NCBI GenBank assembly: GCA_965371355.1
Contig: CBDUYD010000057.1
Span: 1 to 16,662, forward strand
Source of the DNA: JASJHI01 sp965371355
Lineage (GTDB): Bacteria; Actinomycetota; Acidimicrobiia; Acidimicrobiales; Ilumatobacteraceae
Direction of reading: 5' to 3'
Length of the DNA stretch: 16,662 nt
Below the pieces are notes generated by a model. That model worked only from the letters and a program-made list of their open reading frames with translations. It was not told where the DNA came from and made no database searches. The position numbers and the translations under genes were made by a program. The first letter of the stretch is position 1. Each line of letters begins with the position of its first letter. This document shows positions 4,999 to 12,219 of this stretch, one piece after another.

Positions 4999-7928
4999 GC
5001 GACACGGTCGCGATCTCGTTCGAGCTCAACGGCGACACGGTCGCCATCGATGTCGCACCGGCCGACAATCTGCGTGACGTGCTTCGTCGTCAGGGCATGT
5101 TCAGTGTGAAGTTCGGATCGTCGGGCGGCGAGACGGGTGCCGGGGCCGTGCTGCTGGACGGCCGGCTCGTCAGCAGCGACGTGATCCTCGCGGCCCAGGC
5201 CGACGGTCATTCGGTCGTCACTGTCGAATCACTCAACACCGAACGCGAGCTACACCCGATCCAGGCCGCATTCGCGGCGGTCGGGGCAATGCAGTCGGGC
5301 TACTCGGCGGGCGCGATGATCCTCGGCACATTGGCCCTGCTCGGGCAAAATCCCGACCCCTCGGAGGCCGAGATCCGCGACATGCTGAGCGGCATCCTCG
5401 ATCGCGAAACCGCCTACGTGAAACCGGTCGAGGCGGTGAAGCGAGCCGCAGCCGTGCTCCGTGGTGAGCCTGTCGACGCGTTCGCTCCGCTCGTCCTCCC
5501 ACCGATGACCAGGGACGGACAGGCGTGGCCCTACGACCCGCAGGCGACGCCGCCGGAGGGCTCGGCTGCCGTTCCTCGCCTCATCCCCTCGCGCGATGTC
5601 CCCGAGATGGCGGTCGTCGGAAAGCCCGAAGTCAAGGTCGACGCGGTGAGGCTCGCCAAGGGGAACCCGGCGTTCACCGACGACATCGAGCCGCGGGGCA
5701 TGCTCTACGCCCGCCTGCTCACGAGCCCCCATGCCCACGCCAACATCGTCGACATCGACGACCGGGCGGCCCTCGCGCTCCCGGGTGTGCATGCGGTTCT
5801 CCACCATCGGAACGTGCCGCGGATCAAGTACGCGTCGGGCGGCCAGAGTTGGCCCAACCCGCATCCCCACGATCAGGTGAGCTTCGACAACAAGGTCCGT
5901 CACGTCGGTGACCGCGTCGCCGCCGTCGCCGCAGAGACGGTGGAGATCGCCGAGGAAGCGGTCCGCCTCATCGAAGTCACCTACGAGATCCTCCCGGCGA
6001 TCTTCGACGAGCGGGTGGCGATGGATCCGGATTCACCGAAGATCCACGATGAGGACGACACCGAGGAGATCTTCGACGCCAGCCGCAACCTGGTCCACCA
6101 GATCAGCGCGGAACGGGGAGATGTGGAGGACGCACTGGCCCGCGCCCCCCATGTCTTCGAGCAGACCTTCCGCGTCCACCAGGTCCAGCAGTGCCCGATC
6201 GAACCCCACATCTCGATCGCCTGGATCGACGAGGACGAGCGGATGGTGATCCGCACCGCCACGCAGGTCCCGTTCCACGCCCGGCGGATGGTCGCCCCGC
6301 TGCTGGGGATGGACATCAAGGACGTCCGCGTCATCAAGCCGCGCATCGGAGGCGGCTTCGGCGCGAAACAGGAGATGTTGCTCGAGGACATCGTCGGCCT
6401 GCTGGCGAAGGCCACCCGGCGGCCCTGCCGGCTCGAACTGACCCGCGAAGAGGAGTTCAGGTCGAGCCGCACCCGCCATCCGCAGACGATCACCTACCGC
6501 ACCGGGGTCGACGACGACGGCATGCTCGTCGCACAGGACATGCACGTCATCGGTAACACCGGCCCGTACGGCACCCACGGCTACACGGTGCAGACGGTCA
6601 CCGGGATGCGCGGGCTGAGCCAGTACGTCTGCCCGAACAAGCGATTCCATTGTGATGTCGTGTACACCAACATTCCGGTGCCCGGCGCCTATCGCGGGTA
6701 CGGCGCCCCGCAGGCGGAGTACGCGCTCGAGTCCCACCTCGAGGACATCGCCCACCAACTCGGATACGACGTCATCGAGTTCAAGCGCAAGAACTGGGTC
6801 ACCACCGGGTCCGAAATCGACATCGCGCCACATCTCGGTGAACGGGCGGTGGTCGAGGGCGAACTCGACGAGTACCCGAGGATCATGTCGGAGGGCATCG
6901 AGGAGTGTGTCGCCCAGGCGATGCGCGAGATCGGCTGGCACCGCCGCGACGACCCGGCATGGCGCGAACCGGCCGATCGTCCCCACATCCGGCGTGGCAT
7001 CGGCTTCGCGTTCTGCATGCACGGCACCGCCATCCCGTTCCTCGACATGGGCGGGTGTTCGATCAAGATCAACGATGACGGCTCGTTCAACATGCTCGTC
7101 GGCGCGACCGACCTCGGTACCGGGGCCGACACCGTGCTCGGACAGATCGCAGCCGAGGTGCTCGGCGTCCGGCTCGAGGACATCAAGGTGTATTCGTCCG
7201 ACACCGACATGACCCCTTTCGACACCGGGGCCTACGCGAGCTCGACGACCTACATCTCCGGTACCGCGGTGATGCGGGCGGCCGAGGTCGCCCGCAAGCG
7301 GATCAAGGAACGTGCCGCGATGCTGCTCGACGTCGACGAGCCCTGCACGATCGAACTCCGGGACCGGCGGGCCTACGCCCCCGACGGACGTTCCGTGAGC
7401 ATGGAGGACATCGCCCTCGACTCGCTTCACACCCAGGAACAGGAACAGATCATGGGTACGGCGTCCTACGTCTCACCCGATTGTCCGCCGCCGTTCGCAG
7501 CGCAGCTCGCCGAGATCGAGGTCGACATCGAAACCGGACAGGTCACCGTCACCAAGCTCGTCATGGCGGTCGACTGTGGCGTTGCGATCAACCCGATCAC
7601 GGCCAGCGGTCAGGTGGAGGGCGGCATGCTCCAAGCGCTGGGTTACGCCCACTGCGAGGAGTTCGCCTTCGACGCCGACGGGCGATTGCTGAACACGTCG
7701 TTCGGTCCGTACAAGATCTACCGAGCCGACGAGATACCCGACACGGTGGTGTACCTCGTGCAGACCATGGAGGACAGCGGACCGTTCGGGGCGAAGGCGG
7801 TGGCCGAGATCCCCAAGGACGGGGTCGCCCCGGCCCTGCGCAACGCGATTCTCAACGCCACCGGCGTCGCCATCAACGATCTGCCGTTCACCCCCGAACG
7901 GGTCTGGACGGCACTGCACGGCCGATGA
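4995..7928 (+). CDS. Ferredoxin-like/molybdopterin hydroxylase fusion (XdhD-like) with a cysteine-free [2Fe-2S] domain
   Basis: A 977-residue fusion. Residues 1-80 form a plant-type ferredoxin-like domain and 81-155 the helical [2Fe-2S] domain; a proline-rich linker follows, then the Mo-binding subunit from about 205 to the end. The Mo part keeps RIGGGFGAK (450-458), PGAYRGYGAPQ (563-573), GATDLGTGADT (703-713; family usually GQG) and GAKAVAE (932-938), whose Glu938 matches the catalytic base of the 'GVGE' motif. It should bind molybdopterin cytosine dinucleotide in the cytosol and hydroxylate or dehydrogenate a heterocycle or aldehyde. Strikingly, all eight cluster cysteines are gone: the positions read Ser42, Thr47, Gly50, Asp62, Ser101, Ser104, Asp136 and Glu138, although flanking residues (AVLLDG, HPIQAAF, EIRDMLSG) are intact. 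E. coli XdhD has the same fusion order. ATGA overlaps join it to both neighbours. Substrate unknown. Confidence 0.92.
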   Translation: MSDTVAISFELNGDTVAIDVAPADNLRDVLRRQGMFSVKFGSSGGETGAGAVLLDGRLVSSDVILAAQADGHSVVTVESLNTERELHPIQAAFAAVGAMQSGYSAGAMILGTLALLGQNPDPSEAEIRDMLSGILDRETAYVKPVEAVKRAAAVLRGEPVDAFAPLVLPPMTRDGQAWPYDPQATPPEGSAAVPRLIPSRDVPEMAVVGKPEVKVDAVRLAKGNPAFTDDIEPRGMLYARLLTSPHAHANIVDIDDRAALALPGVHAVLHHRNVPRIKYASGGQSWPNPHPHDQVSFDNKVRHVGDRVAAVAAETVEIAEEAVRLIEVTYEILPAIFDERVAMDPDSPKIHDEDDTEEIFDASRNLVHQISAERGDVEDALARAPHVFEQTFRVHQVQQCPIEPHISIAWIDEDERMVIRTATQVPFHARRMVAPLLGMDIKDVRVIKPRIGGGFGAKQEMLLEDIVGLLAKATRRPCRLELTREEEFRSSRTRHPQTITYRTGVDDDGMLVAQDMHVIGNTGPYGTHGYTVQTVTGMRGLSQYVCPNKRFHCDVVYTNIPVPGAYRGYGAPQAEYALESHLEDIAHQLGYDVIEFKRKNWVTTGSEIDIAPHLGERAVVEGELDEYPRIMSEGIEECVAQAMREIGWHRRDDPAWREPADRPHIRRGIGFAFCMHGTAIPFLDMGGCSIKINDDGSFNMLVGATDLGTGADTVLGQIAAEVLGVRLEDIKVYSSDTDMTPFDTGAYASSTTYISGTAVMRAAEVARKRIKERAAMLLDVDEPCTIELRDRRAYAPDGRSVSMEDIALDSLHTQEQEQIMGTASYVSPDCPPPFAAQLAEIEVDIETGQVTVTKLVMAVDCGVAINPITASGQVEGGMLQALGYAHCEEFAFDADGRLLNTSFGPYKIYRADEIPDTVVYLVQTMEDSGPFGAKAVAEIPKDGVAPALRNAILNATGVAINDLPFTPERVWTALHGR

Positions 7929-9247
7929 CGCTGATCCTCGCCGATTGGCTGCTGGTCGCCGCCGACCGGCCGGTCGAGCACGGCTGGGGGCTGCGCGTGG
8001 TCGACGACGTGGTCGACGCGGTCGGCCCCGCCGACGATCTCCGCACCGCCCACCCCGACGATGATGTCGTCGATGCGGCGGGGCATCTGATACTGCCGGG
8101 ATTCGTCAACGCCCATGTGCACCTCTACGGCACGCTGGCCCACGGCATCCCGCCGGTCGATGGCGAAGGCCCGGGGGACTTCTGGAGCTTTCTCGAGGAC
8201 TACTGGTGGCCGAAGGTCGAAGATGCACTCGATGTGGCGATGATCGAGGCCGCCACCGACTATGTGTGCGCCGAGATGCTCCGGTCGGGCACCACCACCT
8301 TCTACGACATTCTCGAAGCGCCCCATGCCCTGCCCGATGTGCTGCTCGCGCAGAGGGAGATCGTCGAGCGGCGCGGGCTACGCGGCTTGCTCAGTTTCGA
8401 GGCGACCGAACGGGCCGGCGCCGCCATCGCCCGGCTGGGCCTCGAGGAGAACGTCCGTCTCATCGAGGCCTGCCCACCGGGCGGGCTCGTCGGCGGGTTG
8501 ATGTGCTGGCACACCACCTTCACGTGCTCGGCCGACTACATCACCGAGGCCTTCGGCCTGGCGACCGAGCGGGGCGCGATGAGCCACGCGCATGTCAACG
8601 AGGGCGTGCATGAGGGTGAGTGGGCAGAGCAGCACCTGGCCGAGCGGACCCTCGAGTTCTACGATCGCCTCGGCATCGCCGGTCCTCGGTTTCTCGCCAG
8701 CCAGTGTGTGCACCTCTCCGACCGGGAGCGGGAGATCATCGCCGCGCGCGATGTTCGGGTGACCCACATGCCGCTCTCGAACTGTGAGGTGGGCGCGGGG
8801 ATCGCCCCGATGCCCGAGCTGCTCGATGCCGGAGTCACCGTCGGTCTCGGCAGCGATGGCTACGTCAACGACTTCTACGAGGTGATGAGGGGCGCCTTTC
8901 TATTGCACAAGGCCCGGCTGCAGGACCCGCGGGCGATGCCCGCCGATCGGGTGTTGTCGATGGCGACCGAGGGCGGGGCGCGGGCGCTCGGCCTCGACCG
9001 GGTCGGTCGGCTCGAACCGGGCTGGTCGGCCGATCTGCAGGTCGTCGATGCCGAGTTCCCCACGCCGTTGACCCGCCACAACTTCGCCGAGCAGGTGGTC
9101 TTGTGGCGCAACCACAGCGATGTCCGGGACGTGATGGTGGCCGGAGCGTGGCGGGTCAGGGCGGGCGTGGTCGTGGGTGCCGACGTCGAGCGACTTCGCG
9201 CCCGCACCCGTGAGCAGGCGGCTCGCCTTTGGGGGGTCGGTCGATGA
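7925..9247 (+). CDS. SsnA-like aminohydrolase (amidohydrolase superfamily)
   Basis: A 440-residue metal-dependent hydrolase, the same size as E. coli SsnA. It starts at the ATG that overlaps the Mo-hydroxylase stop (ATGA), and the first residues ILADWLLVAADR form the expected N-terminal strand. Metal and catalytic residues visible are His64 and His66 (NAHVHLYGTLAHG), His223 with Glu226 (SHAHVNEGVHE), His263 (ASQCVHLSD) and Asp311 (GLGSDGYVNDFYE). The NAHVHLYGTLA motif and the GSDGYVNDFYEVMR stretch favour the SsnA branch over chlorohydrolases. SsnA is encoded beside ygfM and xdhD in E. coli and has been linked to purine catabolism, so its position here supports joint action on one N-heterocycle: oxidation by the Mo enzyme, hydrolytic deamination or ring opening by this one. 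It differs clearly from the amidohydrolase at 2377. Substrate not determined. Confidence 0.88.
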   Translation: MTLILADWLLVAADRPVEHGWGLRVVDDVVDAVGPADDLRTAHPDDDVVDAAGHLILPGFVNAHVHLYGTLAHGIPPVDGEGPGDFWSFLEDYWWPKVEDALDVAMIEAATDYVCAEMLRSGTTTFYDILEAPHALPDVLLAQREIVERRGLRGLLSFEATERAGAAIARLGLEENVRLIEACPPGGLVGGLMCWHTTFTCSADYITEAFGLATERGAMSHAHVNEGVHEGEWAEQHLAERTLEFYDRLGIAGPRFLASQCVHLSDREREIIAARDVRVTHMPLSNCEVGAGIAPMPELLDAGVTVGLGSDGYVNDFYEVMRGAFLLHKARLQDPRAMPADRVLSMATEGGARALGLDRVGRLEPGWSADLQVVDAEFPTPLTRHNFAEQVVLWRNHSDVRDVMVAGAWRVRAGVVVGADVERLRARTREQAARLWGVGR

Positions 9248-9969
9248 CGTCGCCCAACGCCCCCGCGCCGTGCTTCGACGAGCCGACGTTCACCGTCCCC
9301 TGCGCCCAGGTCCTCGGATCGGGGTTGCAAGGGGTCGAGGTGCAGCCGGCGCTACCCGATCTCGTCGGCGGCGATGGCGTCGATGTGGAGATTCCGAGCG
9401 ACGAGGCGCTCGTGCGGGTCGAGCATCGACGAGTGCGGACGCTGGCGAACTATTGGCACGGGGGTTGGCAGCACGCGATTCCCGGAACCTGGCTCCGCGC
9501 CGCCGTCGCCGAACGACTCTGCGCGGTGGCCGATGGCCTTCCACCTCGATGGGGATTGGCCGTGTTCGATGGATGGCGTCCGTTGGCCCTGCAGTCCGAG
9601 TTGTACGACGCGGCGTTTGCCGATCCCGCGACCGAGCCCGGATTCATGGCTCCGGTGTCGACCGACCCCGCCACGCCACCGCCCCATCTGACGGGTGGGG
9701 CGGTCGACGTCACCCTCGCCTTCGACGGCGTTCCGCTCGCCGCCGGTTGTGGCTTCGACGACACGACCAGCCGCGCCCAGGTCGCGGTGCTCGAGGATGA
9801 ACCGGGCCCGGACCGCGAGGTACGACGGTTTCTCTACTGGTCGATGCGCGCCCAGGGGTTCGTGGTGTTCGAGGGTGAGTGGTGGCACTTCGAGTTCGGC
9901 ACCCGGCGATGGTCCTGGGTCACCGGGGGCACCTCCGTCTACGGCCCCGCTGCGCTGTCGAATCCGTAG
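9244..9969 (+). CDS. VanX/DdpX-like D-Ala-D-Ala dipeptidase family protein (peptidase M15D)
   Basis: A 241-residue zinc dipeptidase homologue starting at an ATG that overlaps the upstream stop. Family features are all present: Arg112 in VFDGWRP (matching VanX Arg71, which stabilises the transition state), the zinc motif with His148 and Asp155 in PPHLTGGAVDVTL, the catalytic Glu212 and third zinc ligand His215 in GEWWHFEF. The length is slightly above VanX (~200 residues). No signal peptide or membrane segment is seen, so it is probably cytosolic. VanX enzymes cleave D-Ala-D-Ala; DdpX acts in D-Ala-D-Ala use during nutrient stress. Here there is no vanH/vanA ligase or dipeptide transporter beside it; it sits in a deaminase operon, so it may cut a dipeptide-like intermediate produced by ring opening. 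That role is inference; the fold assignment is firm. Confidence 0.87.
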   Translation: MTSPNAPAPCFDEPTFTVPCAQVLGSGLQGVEVQPALPDLVGGDGVDVEIPSDEALVRVEHRRVRTLANYWHGGWQHAIPGTWLRAAVAERLCAVADGLPPRWGLAVFDGWRPLALQSELYDAAFADPATEPGFMAPVSTDPATPPPHLTGGAVDVTLAFDGVPLAAGCGFDDTTSRAQVAVLEDEPGPDREVRRFLYWSMRAQGFVVFEGEWWHFEFGTRRWSWVTGGTSVYGPAALSNP

Positions 9970-10003
9970 ATTCACTCGAAACCACATCGTGTAGGCAACA
10001 GCT

Positions 10004-10010
10004 GGAAAGG
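10004..10010 (+). promoter_or_regulatory. Ribosome binding site before the DinB-fold gene
   Basis: GGAAAGG lies ten bases before the ATG at 10021, within the 51-base gap after the VanX-like gene. It supports this ATG and shows that the second half of the cluster can be translated independently. A TAGATT at 9967-9972 could be a -10 but has no -35 partner. Confidence 0.55.
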
Positions 10011-10020
10011 TCTGACCGTC

Positions 10021-10587
10021 ATGAGTCTCCGCAACTGGATCATCTCCGACCTCGAGTCGTTGGAGACTCGATTGGCCAACGGCGTTCTCGCCCAGATCCC
10101 CCTCGGGCGACGGGGCGAGCGGCTCGACGACGATGGTGTTTCGCCCACCTATGCCCTCTGGCACATGTCGAGGCACCACGACGTCGCGGTGAACCGGATG
10201 ATCCGCGGGTCCGACGAGGTCATCGAGTCGTGGACGGAGAGGGTCGGGGTCGGCGATGACCTGTGGCGGGGGCTGGCCGAGGCCCAGGATCAGGGGCTGG
10301 TCGAGCTTCTCGATCCCGAAGGAGTCGACGGGTACACGTACGCAGTGATCGAGGGGACGATCGACTGGCTGCGAACCGCCGATCTGAGCATCCTCGAGCG
10401 GGTGCCCGACAGCGCCGCCGCGCTCGCCGACCTCGGCACGCCAGAGGCGCGATTCGGGTGGCTCTTTTCGATGTGGGAGGGGAAGCCGGCGTCGTTCTTC
10501 CTGCAGTGGGAGGCGGTGGGGCACGGCTACAACCATCTCGGTGAGCTGATGTCGCTGCGCAACCGGATGGGGCTCAGCCCCTTCTGA
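10021..10587 (+). CDS. DinB-fold metalloprotein
   Basis: A 188-residue all-alpha protein with the DinB/YfiT metal triad: His48 in ALWHMSRHHD, and His168 and His172 in GHGYNHLGEL near the C-terminus. The first helix (RNWIISDLESLETRL) and the mid-protein helices fit the four-helix bundle of the family. DinB-fold enzymes in Actinobacteria include mycothiol-dependent isomerases and thiol S-transferases, but many members have no known reaction. The HLGEL ending, where the last metal-binding histidine precedes a helix (LMSLRNRMG), is a strong family mark. It follows a 51-base gap with its own ribosome site, and its stop overlaps the next gene's ATG (TGATG), suggesting coupling to the FAD oxidoreductase. 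A thiol-dependent step on a reactive intermediate is possible but unproved. Confidence 0.75.
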   Translation: MSLRNWIISDLESLETRLANGVLAQIPLGRRGERLDDDGVSPTYALWHMSRHHDVAVNRMIRGSDEVIESWTERVGVGDDLWRGLAEAQDQGLVELLDPEGVDGYTYAVIEGTIDWLRTADLSILERVPDSAAALADLGTPEARFGWLFSMWEGKPASFFLQWEAVGHGYNHLGELMSLRNRMGLSPF

Positions 10588-12209
10588 TGCCCGATGCCGA
10601 CGTCATCGTCGTAGGCGGCGGCCACAACGGCTTGATCTGCGCCGCGTATCTCGCCCGATCCGGGATCGACACGCTCCTGGTCGAATCGCGATCGACGGTC
10701 GGCGGCTGTGCGTCCACGGTCTCGGACCTCGGTGCTCGCTTCAACATCTGCAACTGCGACCACACGATGATCCGCGCAATGCCCGTGATCGACGAACTGG
10801 AGTTGGCCTCACACGGGCTCCGCTATCTCGAGGCGGAGGCGAGCTTCCTCCATCTCTTCTACGACGACGGCGAGCCATGGAGCCATTTCCACGACACCGA
10901 CCGCACGCTCGATGTGCTCGCGTCGGCCTACCCGACGCAGGTCGAGGGGTATCGGCGCTATCTCGACCATGCGATGCCGGTCGCCGAGTTGGCGATCGAG
11001 ATGGCGCGGACGCCCCCCACCACCGGGCGCCTGCTCCTCCAGCTGGCGGGCCGGCGCGCCAGCGGAGCGGCCCGACTGCTCGACTGGAGCCGGCGCAGCG
11101 CCACCTCGGTGCTCTCCGCCTACTTCGACGACTGGCACCTGATGATGCCTGCGGTCAGCGCCGGTCCGACCGTCTGGGGCGTGCACCCCGACACCCCGGG
11201 GACCGGACTGGCCGCCGCCGCGTACGCCACCCGGCATCTGATCAGGACCGGACGGCCTGCAGGGGGAAGCGGCGCCCTCACCGACGCGGTGCGGGCCAGC
11301 TTCGAGGTGGCGGGAGGCACGGTCCGCTGTGACGCCCGCGTGAGAGAACTGATGGTCGACGACGGCGCCGTCGCCGGTGTTCGTCTCTTCGACGGCACGA
11401 CATTGCGGGCCCCTGTCGTGGTCGCCGCGTGTGATCCCAATCGGGTGTTCATCGACTGGATGGACGACGTGCCGGCGGCGGCCCGCCGACTGGCTGATCG
11501 GGCACAGGCGCGTCCCGATCAGTACGGATACGAGTCGAAGATCGACGCCATCCTCACCGCCCGCCCCCGCTTTCGTGCCGCAGATCGCATCGCCGAGCAC
11601 CAGCCGGGTCTGGATCAACTGGCGCCGACGGTGATCGTGTCGCCGAGCCCGGACCAACTCACCCAAGCCCACGACCGGCGCGAGAGCGGGCGGGTCGGGG
11701 ATCACCCGACGCTGCTGGCCAGCGTGCCGTCGGTGCTCGATCCGTCGATGCAGCCAGCCGCCGATCGCGACGTGCTCAGCTTGGAAGTGCTCTTCACGCC
11801 GTACAACCATCCCGGCGGATGGTCGGCATCGACGGAGCCAGAGCGCTGGTTGGATCTGTGGGCGGGATTCGTCGAACCGGGCGCACTCGACACGATCGAG
11901 AGGTGGCGGGTGATGACCCCTGAGCGCTACGAGTCCGAGTTCCTCATGCACCGCGGCCACACGCCGTCGTTCGCGGCGACACCGTTGGCGACCCTTGCGG
12001 GCCGCGACCGTGCCCATACCCGCTATCGCACCCCGATCGTCGGCCTCTACCTGTCGGGGGCAGGGACGTTTCCCGGGGCGGGGATCTTCGGCGCGCCGGG
12101 CCGCAATGCCGCGGCGGTCGTGAGTCGCGATCTGCAGGGTCCGATGGGGCGGGTGTTCGGTCGGGTGCGACGTGAGTTCGCTGCGAAACGGGCCAGACAT
12201 TCCCCGTAG
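10587..12209 (+). CDS. FAD-dependent oxidoreductase, phytoene desaturase/PYROXD2-like
   Basis: A 540-residue flavoprotein with an N-terminal Rossmann dinucleotide fold, VIVVGGGHNGLICAAYLARS (residues ~6-25), a VESRSTVGG second motif, and the C-terminal FAD-contacting stretch GLYLSGAGTFPGAGIFGAPG (486-505). The central PAGGSGALTDAVRASFEVAG segment is typical of the CrtI/PYROXD2 group of the amine-oxidase-like superfamily. These enzymes usually desaturate or oxidise a hydrophobic or amine substrate using FAD. No carotenoid genes are nearby, so carotenoid synthesis is not suggested. The ATG overlaps the DinB stop by one base. Its operon position suggests oxidation of a catabolic intermediate or acting as an alternative electron handler for the cluster, but that is guesswork. 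Length is normal and no frameshift is seen. Confidence 0.87.
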   Translation: MPDADVIVVGGGHNGLICAAYLARSGIDTLLVESRSTVGGCASTVSDLGARFNICNCDHTMIRAMPVIDELELASHGLRYLEAEASFLHLFYDDGEPWSHFHDTDRTLDVLASAYPTQVEGYRRYLDHAMPVAELAIEMARTPPTTGRLLLQLAGRRASGAARLLDWSRRSATSVLSAYFDDWHLMMPAVSAGPTVWGVHPDTPGTGLAAAAYATRHLIRTGRPAGGSGALTDAVRASFEVAGGTVRCDARVRELMVDDGAVAGVRLFDGTTLRAPVVVAACDPNRVFIDWMDDVPAAARRLADRAQARPDQYGYESKIDAILTARPRFRAADRIAEHQPGLDQLAPTVIVSPSPDQLTQAHDRRESGRVGDHPTLLASVPSVLDPSMQPAADRDVLSLEVLFTPYNHPGGWSASTEPERWLDLWAGFVEPGALDTIERWRVMTPERYESEFLMHRGHTPSFAATPLATLAGRDRAHTRYRTPIVGLYLSGAGTFPGAGIFGAPGRNAAAVVSRDLQGPMGRVFGRVRREFAAKRARHSP

Positions 12210-12212
12210 CGT
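12207..12212 (+). promoter_or_regulatory. Candidate -10 element for a leaderless transcript
   Basis: TAGCGT fits TAnnnT and ends 7 bases before the ATG at 12220, the same spacing as the candidate at 1342. Its TAG is also the stop codon of the upstream oxidoreductase. No clear ribosome site precedes the ATG, which agrees with a leaderless start. No -35 was recognised. Confidence 0.35.
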
Positions 12213-12219
12213 GGGCACG

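Noticed and set aside
5100..5415. Idea that the missing cysteines come from a frameshift or sequencing error
   Set aside because: The flanking family residues stay in register on both sides of all eight positions, and each change is an isolated codon replacement, which no frameshift could produce.
6033..7430. Minus-strand open frame (465 codons) opposite the Mo-binding domain
   Set aside because: Shadow of a strongly conserved coding region; its composition (Val, Asp, Gly, His runs) is what antisense reading of these codons gives.
9244..9969. Vancomycin-resistance cluster
   Set aside because: Only the VanX-like dipeptidase is present; there is no VanH, D-Ala-D-Lac ligase or VanRS pair in the window.
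10587..12209. Carotenoid biosynthesis
   Set aside because: The oxidoreductase resembles CrtI, but no phytoene synthase or cyclase is nearby, and many CrtI-like proteins (PYROXD2 group) have other roles.
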